Shown one piece after another: positions 27,350 to 35,632 of a DNA stretch of 64,000 nt. The notes under the pieces were generated by a model. The model ran no database searches and had not been told where the DNA came from. It was given only the letters and a program-made list of their open reading frames with translations. The position numbers were made by a program, and so were the translations under genes. Origin of the DNA: JAUIIK01 sp041390865 (GTDB lineage: Bacteria > Chloroflexota > Chloroflexia > Thermomicrobiales > CFX8). Each line of letters begins with the position of its first letter. Position 1 is the first letter of the stretch. Location of the stretch: assembly GCA_041390865.1 (NCBI GenBank), contig JAWKPC010000011.1:1-64000 (forward strand), read 5' to 3'.

Positions 27350-28378
27350 ATGAAGTTCAAGAGCCGCCATAACATCCGTCTAGCTACTCTGCTCGCTGCC
27401 ATTGCCGTTGTGGTGTTCGCCGCAGCCAGCTTTACCTATGCCAACATCGGTTCTGATTCGGCGCCCGCTCGGCAATCATCGCGGATTCGAACTCCGACGA
27501 TGCCAGCCGGAGCATTCGCTGCGACGGCGACTGGCACCAGCACCGCGGCCGCTCCTCCCGGTCCGACCCAAACCCCGTCGCCGAGCCCCACGCTGACCAG
27601 CACGCCAACGGCGACCGTCACGAGTACCCCGACCGCTACCGCGACGGAGCCGCTACCGACCAGCACGCCCGTCTCGCCAACACCGACCGCGACGCCGGTC
27701 ATCTATCGGACCGGCTCGCTCGACAACGATCCTGCCTGGCAGCCAGCGATCCATACGTTGGACAGCGCCTTCATGGGCGTCGTTACCGCTGAGGAACTCA
27801 ATATCCGCGCCGAGCCGAGCATTGGAGCCGAGATCGTCGAGACGACGTACGCGCGGCATACCCTGACCGTCTACGAGTCCGTGACGAACATCCCGGAGGA
27901 CAGCCGCTGGTATCGCATCGGCAATGGACGCTACGTCGCCGCCGCCTATGTCGAGCCGTTCGTCGCGCCCGAGCCCTCCGAGACCTTCGATGGGCGCTGG
28001 GTCGATGTCAACCTCTCGACCTTCTACGCCACGGCCTACGAAGGCGATACTCCGGTCTACAGCGCGCTCATCACAGCTGGCCGCGGCGACCGCACCCCGC
28101 GCGGCACCTTCTGGATCTTCTACCGCGTGCGCAACGAGACGATGGATTCGGCGACGGTCGGCATTCCGGAAGGCGATCCCGAGTACTACTACCTGGAGAA
28201 CGTCGAGTACACACAGTACTTCAAAAAGGGCGGCTTCGCCCTGCACGGCAATTACTGGACGCCGCCCGACCAGTTCGGCGCTTTCAGCTCGAATGGTTGC
28301 ATCGGACTAATGAACGACGATGCCGCCTGGTTCTGGGATTTCTTCGCTGAGGGCGGGTTGGTCAGCATCAACGACTAG
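27350..28378 (+). CDS. Secreted L,D-transpeptidase (YkuD) with Thr/Pro stalk and SH3-like domain
   Basis: This 342-residue exported enzyme has a signal/anchor sequence at residues 8-32, then a Thr/Pro/Ser-rich stalk (about 45-115) that would span or extend from the envelope. A bacterial SH3-like region follows (VTAEELNIRAEPSIGAEIVE). The C-terminal YkuD domain carries FALHGNYWTPPDQFG and SSNGCIGLMND, with catalytic Cys at about 317. Such enzymes cross-link or modify peptidoglycan. The position after the catalytic cysteine is I-G rather than the usual R-containing end. It lies inside the metal island, 15 bases after the preceding gene. Confidence 0.85.
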   Translation: MKFKSRHNIRLATLLAAIAVVVFAAASFTYANIGSDSAPARQSSRIRTPTMPAGAFAATATGTSTAAAPPGPTQTPSPSPTLTSTPTATVTSTPTATATEPLPTSTPVSPTPTATPVIYRTGSLDNDPAWQPAIHTLDSAFMGVVTAEELNIRAEPSIGAEIVETTYARHTLTVYESVTNIPEDSRWYRIGNGRYVAAAYVEPFVAPEPSETFDGRWVDVNLSTFYATAYEGDTPVYSALITAGRGDRTPRGTFWIFYRVRNETMDSATVGIPEGDPEYYYLENVEYTQYFKKGGFALHGNYWTPPDQFGAFSSNGCIGLMNDDAAWFWDFFAEGGLVSIND

Positions 28379-28433
28379 TCCACGGCATCCCGACGAATAC
28401 ATCGAAGCGCCCGCCCGGAACGAAAGGAACTCG

Positions 28434-29372
28434 ATGCACGCAGGACATCATCATGAGACGAAAGAATCGAGCGATCTGAGGCTCATCGTAGCCGTCGCCG
28501 TCAATCTCCTCCTCACGCTGGCACAGATCGTCGGCGGAGTTATTTCAGGCAGCCTGGCGCTCGTCGCCGACGCCCTGCACAACTTCAACGATGCCGCCTC
28601 GCTCGGCATTGCATTGGTCGCCCGGCGGGTAGCCCGGCGACCGGCTGACCGTCAACGCACCTTCGGCTACCAACGCGCCGAGTCGATCGGCGCGCTGATC
28701 AACCTGACAACCCTGATCATCGTCGGGCTCTATCTGATTTACGAGGCGGTCGTGCGCTACTTTCAGGACCAGGCTATCGATGGCTGGATCGTCATCATCG
28801 TGGCCGGAATCGCACTGGTCGTCGACATCATCACCGCCGTGCTGGTCTATCTGGAGTCACAGGGAAGCCTCAACATCCGCGCCGCCTTCGTCCACAACGT
28901 CGCGGATGCGCTCGCATCGGTCGGAGTGATCGTTGCCGGCAGCCTGATCCTGCTCTATGACTGGACGATCGCCGACCTCCTGGCAACGGTCGTGATATCG
29001 GCCTATATCCTCTACCAGGGCATCACTCTGGGCCGCCAGGCCATTCACTCGCTCCTTGACGGCGTCCCCGATGACATCGATCTCGATGAGATCGTCCGCG
29101 CCATGGAGTCAGTCGACGGCGTGCGAGAGATCCATCACCTGCATATCTGGGAACTCGGCGAGGATAGCCGCGCGCTCGAAGCACATGTCGTCGTCAGGGA
29201 CAACGAACCCGGACGGATGGAGCCGGTCAAGCGGCAGCTCAAAGCGTTGCTGGCTGAAGACTTCCATATTCATCACTGCACGTTGGAGTTCGAGTCGGTA
29301 TCGACGGTTGACAGCAGCACGCATGACACTGCCCTGATTCCGAAACACGACGGGAGCCGCAGCGAGACGTGA
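28434..29372 (+). CDS. Cation diffusion facilitator (Zn/Cd/Co exporter, CzcD-like)
   Basis: ATG 28434 follows AAAGGA by five bases. The 312-residue protein has six membrane helices with the two metal-binding pairs of CDF exporters: DALHNFNDAASL in helix 2 and HNVADALASVGV in helix 5. The C-terminal cytoplasmic domain (MESVDGVREIHHLHIWELGED) is the dimer and metal-sensing part. A histidine-rich N-terminus (MHAGHHHE) is also usual. It exchanges Zn2+ or Cd2+ for protons out of the cytoplasm and so duplicates the ATPase's job in the same island. The stop overlaps the next start (GTGA). Confidence 0.92.
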   Translation: MHAGHHHETKESSDLRLIVAVAVNLLLTLAQIVGGVISGSLALVADALHNFNDAASLGIALVARRVARRPADRQRTFGYQRAESIGALINLTTLIIVGLYLIYEAVVRYFQDQAIDGWIVIIVAGIALVVDIITAVLVYLESQGSLNIRAAFVHNVADALASVGVIVAGSLILLYDWTIADLLATVVISAYILYQGITLGRQAIHSLLDGVPDDIDLDEIVRAMESVDGVREIHHLHIWELGEDSRALEAHVVVRDNEPGRMEPVKRQLKALLAEDFHIHHCTLEFESVSTVDSSTHDTALIPKHDGSRSET

Positions 29373-29869
29373 GCGAAACTGAGACCGGGCTGGTGGGCAA
29401 GCGCAAGTGGAAAAACCGTGCGACGAGCCGGCATAGTGAGCGGTTCCGCATCATCGCAGGCTTGCTGTCGCTCATCATCGGCCTGCTTTATGCGCTGCAG
29501 ATCACGCCGGCCTACAAGACGTCATATTTTCTGGGTATCTTCCTCATCATGGTGAGTTGCTTGCAGCTTGCCTTTGGTGTAGCACTACTTCTCAAACCCT
29601 GGGAGATTGATCCGATCGGGCGCCAGCGTTCGGCAGCGGCGGCAACCCGGATCGCCCAGCGCTGGTTCCTGGCGGACATAGCAGGCAAGCTCCTCCTGAT
29701 CGTGCTGTTGATCCTTCACATAGCCGGAGGAGGACCCAGGTTTGGTACCTCAGTATTCGACCTGCTCGCGTTGATCATCCAAGCCGGGGCGCTGATCTGC
29801 CTGATCCTCCTGTACCGGCAAGTCAAGCCGTCGTCGGGGAACGAGCTCCTCGATGAAGACGCCAGATGA
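29369..29869 (+). CDS. Four-helix membrane protein of unknown function
   Basis: The 166-residue product starts at GTG 29369, overlapping the end of the CDF gene. A basic leader (GKRKWKNRATSRHSERFR) precedes four hydrophobic helices (IIAGLLSLIIGLLYALQI, YFLGIFLIMVSCLQLAFGVALL, LADIAGKLLLIVLLILHIAGG, FDLLALIIQAGALICLILLY). No catalytic or metal-binding motif was seen. Coupling to the CDF exporter suggests a role in the same metal response, but this is context only. Confidence 0.65.
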   Translation: MSETETGLVGKRKWKNRATSRHSERFRIIAGLLSLIIGLLYALQITPAYKTSYFLGIFLIMVSCLQLAFGVALLLKPWEIDPIGRQRSAAAATRIAQRWFLADIAGKLLLIVLLILHIAGGGPRFGTSVFDLLALIIQAGALICLILLYRQVKPSSGNELLDEDAR

Positions 29870-29942
29870 GCGCTGCTTGCATCTTCGTTTGTGAACGCTG
29901 GCGACTCGACACCACTTCGCGCGCAGGAGTTCCTGAATCGTT

Positions 29943-30653
29943 ATGAACACCATCGTCCAGACCCTGCTTTATAGCTTGCTGCCGGCCGGCACGATGATCG
30001 CCGGCAGTGCTCTGCCGCTCGTCTATCGACCCAGCGGCCGGGTTCGGAGCGCTACCCAGCATTTTGCCGCCGGCGTCGTCTTCGCCGTTGCGACGATCGA
30101 ACTCTTGCCGGATGTCGTCGCCGAGCATACGCCGGTTGAAACCGGGATAGCGTTCATGGCCGGAGTGGCCCTCGTGCTCGGTATTCGTACACTATCGAGC
30201 AGATGGAGCCGTGGCGAACATGAAAGCGAGTCAAGCCCGGGCGCGCTCATTGCCACGGTTGGTATCGATGTCGCTATCGACGGTGTGCTCGTCGGAATCG
30301 GATTTGCCGCCGGCTTGTCCGAAGGGCGCCTCCTCGCTTTCGCTCTCGCGATCGAAGGACTGACGCTCGGGCTCGTCACGACGCTCACCCTGCTCCAAAC
30401 CTGGAGGCGGGGCCGGTCTGTGCTGATCAGCGCATCGCTCGGATTGCTCTTCGTCATCGGTGGCCTCGCCGGTGCTTCGGTCCTAGCAAACCTGTCGAGT
30501 CATGCCATCTCGCTGGCTCTCGCATTCGGACTAGCAGCGCTACTCTTTCTCGTGACCGAAGAGCTGCTTGTCGAAGCACATGAGGTCCCGGAGACGCCGC
30601 TGATCACCAGCCTATTCTTCGTCGGCTTCCTGCTGTTCATGCTGATTGGCTAG
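29943..30653 (+). CDS. ZIP-family metal transporter
   Basis: This 236-residue protein of about eight helices starts at ATG 29943 after AGGAG further upstream. It has the ZIP/GufA-like pattern: FAAGVVFAVATIELLPDVVAEHT (helix 2) and VGIDVAIDGVLVGIGFAAG (helix 4). Here the usual H-N/E metal site of helix 4 is D-A-I-D. Helix 5 has AIEGLTLGLVTTLTLL with E where zinc-binding H/E pairs occur. ZIP proteins usually import Zn, Fe or Mn; in this context it closes the metal island. Weaker metal ligands leave ion and direction open. Confidence 0.8.
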   Translation: MNTIVQTLLYSLLPAGTMIAGSALPLVYRPSGRVRSATQHFAAGVVFAVATIELLPDVVAEHTPVETGIAFMAGVALVLGIRTLSSRWSRGEHESESSPGALIATVGIDVAIDGVLVGIGFAAGLSEGRLLAFALAIEGLTLGLVTTLTLLQTWRRGRSVLISASLGLLFVIGGLAGASVLANLSSHAISLALAFGLAALLFLVTEELLVEAHEVPETPLITSLFFVGFLLFMLIG

Positions 30654-30899
30654 CGCAGCGCAGGTGGGCCATGCCGATTTCAATCTTTGAAGCTGCACGC
30701 CCGTGATGCCGCGCGGGGAATCACTGCTCCCAGGACATGGCAAATTCGATCACTCTGCACTATGAGACACAGAAATGGCGCTACTCTTATGGTTAGCGAT
30801 TGCCAGATCTCGTAGCCCACGGCGTCTGGATCGCGATGCCGCTGTATTCTGGCGAGCAAGGGTCGAACGCATTCCGTTGTCGGACTCACCATTGCCCGG

Positions 30900-31208
30900 C
30901 TAATCCGGCTGGCAGTGCTGGCACGCGACCAGCCGAGCATCTCGTCCCAGCGACCACGCAAGCCATCGGTCGATTGCAGCCCGCGAGGTCGAGCAGACTT
31001 TGGCATACGTACCAGTCATCGTATGCACAGCTGTTCCCTCGTTCCGATGACGAAGGTGTGAACAACTTGCATAGTGAAGTATCAAGTAGCGAGAGTTGAG
31101 GCGGCCCTCGGTGTTTACGACATATCCACTATCATTTGCATCTCGCCAAGCGCGAAATCCTGGATCATCATCGATGTAGACCCGTACTGATTGGTCAATC
31201 ACACTCAA
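30900..31208 (-). CDS. Small conserved-looking protein with C-terminal CxxC, function unknown
   Basis: TTG 31208 is preceded by AAGGAG at seven bases. The about 102-residue product has DDPGFRAWRDANDSGYVVNTEGRLNSRYLILHYASCSHL, a central TGTYAKVCSTSRAAIDRWL, and a C-terminal ACQHCQPD. The pattern (W...GYVVN...LH.A.C...Y.KVC...C..C.P) looks like a conserved bacterial family of small cysteine-containing proteins often linked to restriction or defence genes, but I cannot name it. Four or more cysteines could bind zinc. It stands alone in the roughly 690-base space between the ZIP gene and the dehydrogenase gene. The rest of that space (30654-30899 and 31209-31341) shows nothing identifiable. Confidence 0.55.
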   Translation of the reverse strand: MSVIDQSVRVYIDDDPGFRAWRDANDSGYVVNTEGRLNSRYLILHYASCSHLRHRNEGTAVHTMTGTYAKVCSTSRAAIDRWLAWSLGRDARLVACQHCQPD

Positions 31209-31341
31209 TTCTTCACTCCTTAGCGAAGACCACGCCACGAAACCGACCCTGCGGGGGCTGCCAACGTAGAGTCACAGAAGTGCTATCTTGCTCAGTACGG
31301 TAATCCGGAAGATACGTGACTGGCAAGGATCAAAAAGAAGA

Positions 31342-32397
31342 ATGGCAGCGGAACACACGATATTCATCACCTCACCACTCGAACCCGAGCACGTCGAGCG
31401 GCTGAAAGCCGTTGATCCGGAACGGGTGGAGGTGATCTACGAGCCGGATCTATTGCCGCCGGTGCGGTATATCGGCGACCACAACGGCATCGCCGGCTTC
31501 GAGTTGAACGAGGAGCAGCAGGCGCGTTGGGATGCGAACGTCAAACGGGCTGACATCCTGTTCGACTTTCCGGGCGGCTCATTGCAGGGTGATCTGATGG
31601 CCGACGCCGCGCCAAACCTGAAATGGGTCCAGACGACTAGTGCCGGGGTCGGCCAGATGATCGTCCGGATGGGCTTGCAGGATTCTGATCTGCTGGTGAC
31701 GACGGCAAGCGGCGTCCACGCCGGGCCGCTGGCCGAGTACGTCTTCATGGTCCTGCTCAACCAGGTCAAGGACATGGCGCTGATTCGCAAGGGCCGCGAG
31801 GAGCGAACCTGGGAGCGCTACTGCACCGACGAGCTGGAGGGCAAGACGCTCGCCATCGTCGGGGCCGGCAAGATCGGGCGGCGGGTTGCCACGATTGCAA
31901 GCGCATTCGGTATGCGGACGCTGGCGACGGCGCGCACCGTCACGCCGGACCGCGCCGCCGAGCTTGGCGTCGACGAACTCTACGGTCCGGATCAACTCCA
32001 CGAGATGCTCGGGCAGGCCGACGCGGTCGTTCTCTGCGTGCCGCACACCCCGGACACCGAGGACATGATCGATGCCGATGCGATCGCGGCGATGAAGGAC
32101 GGCGTGATGCTGGTGAACATCGCGCGCGGACAGGTCGTTGACGAGGACGCGTTGCTGGAGGCGCTACGGTCGGGCAAGATCGGCTTCGCGGCGCTGGATG
32201 TCTTCCGCAGCGAGCCGCTGCCGCCGGACAGCCCGTTCTGGGATCTGCCGAATGTCCTGATCAGTCCCCACTCGGCCAGCACCGGCTATGGCGAGAATGG
32301 CCGGATCACTGACATCTTCTGCCACAACCTGCGCTGCTACCTCGACGGCCGCCTCGACGATATGCAGAACGTCCTCGACAAGCAGCGGATGTACTAA
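31342..32397 (+). CDS. D-2-hydroxyacid dehydrogenase (NAD-dependent)
   Basis: This 351-residue enzyme from ATG 31342 (an upstream frame adds 18 residues) reduces 2-keto acids to D-2-hydroxy acids. The Rossmann motif is AIVGAGKIGRRVATIASAFG. The catalytic set is arginine in NIARGQVVDEDALLEAL, glutamate in FRSEPLPPDSPFWDLPNV and histidine in LISPHSAST. The N-terminal substrate domain includes WVQTTSAGVGQMI and ASGVHAGPLAEYVFMVLL. The physiological keto acid is unknown. It is monocistronic with a strong terminator. A degraded copy of its last codons survives 970 bases downstream. Confidence 0.9.
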   Translation: MAAEHTIFITSPLEPEHVERLKAVDPERVEVIYEPDLLPPVRYIGDHNGIAGFELNEEQQARWDANVKRADILFDFPGGSLQGDLMADAAPNLKWVQTTSAGVGQMIVRMGLQDSDLLVTTASGVHAGPLAEYVFMVLLNQVKDMALIRKGREERTWERYCTDELEGKTLAIVGAGKIGRRVATIASAFGMRTLATARTVTPDRAAELGVDELYGPDQLHEMLGQADAVVLCVPHTPDTEDMIDADAIAAMKDGVMLVNIARGQVVDEDALLEALRSGKIGFAALDVFRSEPLPPDSPFWDLPNVLISPHSASTGYGENGRITDIFCHNLRCYLDGRLDDMQNVLDKQRMY

Positions 32398-32420
32398 AAG
32401 ATACTGCCTTGAGGCATGAC

Positions 32421-32452
32421 GAGAGCGGCCCGGTTAGACGCGGGCCGCTCTC
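32421..32452 (+). terminator. Intrinsic terminator of the hydroxyacid dehydrogenase gene
   Basis: A 12-bp perfect stem (GAGAGCGGCCCG with CGGGCCGCTCTC) and 8-nt loop are followed by GTGCGTTTT. It also lies at the 3' end of the convergent collagen-like gene and may act on both. Confidence 0.85.
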
Positions 32453-32481
32453 GTGCGTTTTACGAGGGAATGTTGGAAATC

Positions 32482-33222
32482 CTAGTTCGGAATACAGAGC
32501 GCGTATACCGTGCCACTCGCGCCGCCGACTCCGCCCTGCGCTTGGACTGTCCAACCATTGGTCCCGGACGGAGCAGTCTGATTGAGCAATGATATGTCGC
32601 CGCTTTGGTTCGAAAAACCGCCGCCGATTACCCGGTAGTCTGTCGGGCAGGTTGCGGTAGCACTTACCCGAGTAACCTCAGGAATGTTGAAGTTCTCTGC
32701 TACCTGGACAACATCGCCGCCGGAGATCCCACCACCCGGTCCTGGTGGTCCCTGTTCGCCGGTGTCTCCTTTGTCACCCTTCGGCCCGGGATCGCCTTGA
32801 TCACCTTTAGGCCCTGGATCACCCTGGTCCCCCTTTGGTCCCGGGTCACCCTGATCACCCTTCACTCCTGGATCACCCTGATCGCCCTTCGGCCCAGGCT
32901 CACCCTGGTCGCCTTTTGGCCCAGGCTCACCCTGGTCGCCCTTCAGCCCTTGTGGCCCCTGTGGTCCAGGTATACCTTCCGCGTTCCAGGAAACCAGCCG
33001 GTCTATAGCCGAACATTGATTCGGCGAGTACACGATCCGGGTGGCGCCGGTGTAGAGGTTGACACAGGCGTAGACTTGCCCGGCTGTTTGTGCTCGCGCA
33101 CTATCGCCGGACCAGGGACGCTGCGCGATGGCGAATCCCAACAGCGCGAGGACCAACCCTGCGACTACAACTGGAGCGAGTAAGCGGACGCTCCGGGGGA
33201 TTACTGCGAAGCGAGAATACAT
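32482..33222 (-). CDS. Secreted collagen-like (Gly-X-Y) protein
   Basis: ATG 33222 follows AAGGAG by eight bases. A signal/anchor (LLAPVVVAGLVLALLGFAIA) leads to a short N-terminal domain with a possible disulfide (YACVNLYTGATRIVYSPNQC). About 27 uninterrupted Gly-X-Y triplets follow, rich in GDQ, GDP, GEP and GPK. The C-terminal globular domain (about 80 residues) contains ATCPTDYRVIGGGFSNQSGD and ends CIPN. The triplets should form a collagen triple helix, stabilised by charge pairs rather than hydroxyproline. It is probably a surface or filament protein. The DNA of the repeat is nearly tandem, so repeat number may vary between strains. Confidence 0.85.
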   Translation of the reverse strand: MYSRFAVIPRSVRLLAPVVVAGLVLALLGFAIAQRPWSGDSARAQTAGQVYACVNLYTGATRIVYSPNQCSAIDRLVSWNAEGIPGPQGPQGLKGDQGEPGPKGDQGEPGPKGDQGDPGVKGDQGDPGPKGDQGDPGPKGDQGDPGPKGDKGDTGEQGPPGPGGGISGGDVVQVAENFNIPEVTRVSATATCPTDYRVIGGGFSNQSGDISLLNQTAPSGTNGWTVQAQGGVGGASGTVYALCIPN

Positions 33223-33367
33223 GAAGCCTTCTCCTTTCCTAGAAGAACCTGGCAAGAGTAGTCTCTCGTCAGAGTTGGAGCAATCCCACTAAGGTACGCG
33301 GAAGGGTGCTACGCGACTCCCGATGCTGTACAGGTCAAGACCCTATCGTTTCTGCGGCGGCCGCCCG

Positions 33368-33441
33368 GCCAGCACCGGCTACGGCGAGAATGGCTCCTTG
33401 ATGTCTTCTGGAACGTCCTCGACAAGCAGCGGATGTACTAG
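33368..33441 (+). pseudogene. Degenerate fragment of a hydroxyacid dehydrogenase 3' end
   Basis: The stretch GGCCAGCACCGGCTACGGCG...AGAATGG and the final GAACGTCCTCGACAAGCAGC...GGATGTACTAG match the end of the dehydrogenase gene at 32274-32397. About 50 bases are deleted between the two blocks. It is a relic of a duplicated gene or of a recombination that placed the collagen-like gene between the two copies. Confidence 0.7.
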
Positions 33442-33507
33442 CCGGGAAACACGGTGGCCGGGCTCCAGCCCGGCCACCTGACGCCCCCATCGTCATCTAG
33501 AGTCGAA

Positions 33508-34932
33508 CTAATCCGCGTTCTTCCACTGCGGCTTCGGCGGGGCCGCGCCTTCGGGGACCGGGGCGCTGTAGGGCTTGCCGCCGGTCGTCTCTTTGTGCTC
33601 GGCCTTGGCCTGCTCGATCAGGTCGGGGTTGTTGACCAGCTCGGCGGCCGAGACGGCCATGATCTTGGCGGCGTGGAGCATGCCCTTGTGGCCGATCGAC
33701 ATCCCCCCGCAGGCCGTGATCCCCCAGCTGTGGCCCGGTGTGCCGGCCGCGAAGCAGGTCGTCCGGATCTGGGCCGTCGGCGCCACCCAGCTGGCCTCGG
33801 CGACATCGGTCGAGCCGGAGACGGTCTTGCCCGCATCCTCCGGCAGGTAGACACCGCTCAGCAGAGCGTCGTCGGGGGCATCCTTCGGCAGCTGGAGGGC
33901 GCGCACCGCAGCCCGGCGGGTCGCCTCGGGATAGCCTTCGAGCACACGGGCCGCAAATGCCTGCTCCTCGTCAGTGAACTCCAGCGGCTCGATCTCGTTC
34001 ATGACGTTAACCATCAGGTCGGTCAGGACGCCGTTCGGCAGGTAGTTGTGGAGACCGTGGAAGTCGTGCTCCTCCAGCCGCGTCTCGGTCATCATCTCTG
34101 CGCCGCGGGCGATCGCCCGGACCCGCTCGGTGATCGGCTCCAGGTCGGCGCGCTCGGGGGCGCGGACGTAGTACCAGACCTCGGCTTCTTCCGGGACGAC
34201 GTTCGGCTGGCCGCCGCCGTTGGTGATGACGTAGTGGATACGGGCAGATTCCATGACGTGCTCGCGCAGGTAGTTGACGCCGATGTTGGTCAGCTCGACG
34301 GCGTCGAGCGCCGAGCGGCCAAGCTCCGGCGACGCAGCGGCATGGGCGGTCTTACCGAAGAAGCGGAAGCGGATATGGTCGATGGCCAGGCTGCTGCCGG
34401 CCCAGGCGGTGTTCGTCGCTCCCGGATGCCAGGTGAAGCAGGCGTCGAGGTCGTCGAAGGCCCCAGCCCGGGCCATGAAGACCTTGCCGGCCCCGATCTC
34501 CTCGGCCGGGCAGCCGTAGTAGCGTACGGTGCCCTCGTTGCCGGTCATCTCCAGCCAGCCCTTCAGGGCGTTTGCGGCAGCCAGCGATGCCGTCCCGAGC
34601 AGGTTGTGGCCGCAGCCGTGACCCGGCGCGCCGCTGGTGACCGGCGACTGGTCCGGCTCGGCTTTCTGGGAGAGCGTCGCCAGGGCGTCGTACTCACCGA
34701 GGAAGCCGATAACCGGCGATCCGCTACCCCACTCGGCCATGAAGGCCGTCGGCAGGTCGCCGACGTTGCGGGTGATCGTGAACCCTTCCCCTTCGAGAAA
34801 CTCCGCCTGGAGCGCGCAGGACTTCGTCTCGGCCAGCGCGACCTCGGCGAATTCCCAGATCTCGTTCGACATCTGGATGTAGCGTTCCTGCCGCTCATCC
34901 AGCCATTCCGCGACTTCCCAGTTGCGGGTCAT
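33508..34932 (-). CDS. M20-family amidohydrolase, AbgB-like
   Basis: This 474-residue zinc-dependent amidohydrolase has metal-site motifs GHGCGHNLLG (with the catalytic-site cysteine-histidine pair), AEEIGAGKVFMA and WHPGATNTAW, and a late histidine in TPGHSWGITACGGMSIGHKG. A dimerisation/lid domain lies in the middle (IRFRFFGKTAHAA). The closest match in character is AbgB, the p-aminobenzoyl-glutamate hydrolase subunit B, or indole-acetyl-amino-acid hydrolases. It cleaves an amide bond to release an amino acid. No abgA or abgT gene is nearby, so it may act alone on another N-acyl amino acid. Confidence 0.88.
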   Translation of the reverse strand: MTRNWEVAEWLDERQERYIQMSNEIWEFAEVALAETKSCALQAEFLEGEGFTITRNVGDLPTAFMAEWGSGSPVIGFLGEYDALATLSQKAEPDQSPVTSGAPGHGCGHNLLGTASLAAANALKGWLEMTGNEGTVRYYGCPAEEIGAGKVFMARAGAFDDLDACFTWHPGATNTAWAGSSLAIDHIRFRFFGKTAHAAASPELGRSALDAVELTNIGVNYLREHVMESARIHYVITNGGGQPNVVPEEAEVWYYVRAPERADLEPITERVRAIARGAEMMTETRLEEHDFHGLHNYLPNGVLTDLMVNVMNEIEPLEFTDEEQAFAARVLEGYPEATRRAAVRALQLPKDAPDDALLSGVYLPEDAGKTVSGSTDVAEASWVAPTAQIRTTCFAAGTPGHSWGITACGGMSIGHKGMLHAAKIMAVSAAELVNNPDLIEQAKAEHKETTGGKPYSAPVPEGAAPPKPQWKNAD

Positions 34933-35187
34933 GTTCGTTCCTTCCCGAACCCTCGTTGTCAGGTCAGTACAGACGTTTCTTCTCCGGTCGTCATTCTAGA
35001 CGCGACCAGGTTGCTGTCGATGTCGGCCTGGAGCATCTCGAGATCCACAGCATGACGAGTGGCTAACCTTGAGTTCTCTTTGATCCTGGCGAGCCGTTGT
35101 TGCATGGGCGGTGGCGAGGAGCGCAACCGGGCGATATCGTTGCTGCGGTCGTCGTAGTCGGGTAGTGGGGATCAGGAGTCGGATAAC

Positions 35188-35606
35188 GTGTTGAATCTAT
35201 CGCCCGAGCGAGCCGCCCGGCTGCGAGGGAATTTTCGTGGCCTGTCGGTGATCGTCTTCGCGCTGACGACGCTTCAGGCGTTTCTCGGGTCGGCCGGCTT
35301 TTCCGTCCCGGTGACAGCACCGACTACACGGCTATTCATGAGATCGTCGCCAACGCTCTCTTTCCGCTGGCGGTGATCCTGTTCGGCCTCGTCTTCCTGG
35401 CCCAGTTCCAGCGGCGCAACACGATGATCATCTGGACCGGTCTGCTGCTGATCGCCGTCATCTCCCAGATCGGTCTGGGCTACTCGGCGCGCAACAACGT
35501 CAGCCTGCTGTCCTGGCATATCCCATCCGGCGTCGCCATCTTCGGCTTCTCGCTGGTCGTCATGCTGCTCGCGTTCGGTTTGCGCTTCAAGCGGGAAGAC
35601 GTCTAG
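35188..35606 (+). pseudogene. Four-helix membrane protein (frameshifted in a T-run)
   Basis: GTG 35188 follows AGGAG by nine bases. The first 39 residues (RGNFRGLSVIVFALTTLQAFLG) give the first helix. At TTTT (35299-35302) the frame moves. With five T it reads LGSAGFFRPGDSTDYTAIHEIVANALFPLAV and continues to FGLRFKREDV at 35606, about 139 residues with four helices. Histidines in AIHEIVANAL and SLLSWHIPSGVAIFGF are placed as in small heme- or quinone-linked membrane proteins (DUF6220-like), but the family is not certain. The homopolymer location strongly suggests a consensus error rather than true decay. Confidence 0.6.
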
Positions 35607-35632
35607 ACCTTCCCGCCGCGCTGCGCTGTGCG

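Noticed and set aside
32770..32960. Short tandem DNA repeats that might look like a CRISPR array
   Set aside because: Units are 9- or 18-base coding repeats in frame, encoding Gly-X-Y triplets, with no spacers of constant size.
33454..35055. 533-codon rightward open frame
   Set aside because: It is antisense to a complete M20 amidohydrolase. Such shadows are common in GC-rich DNA.
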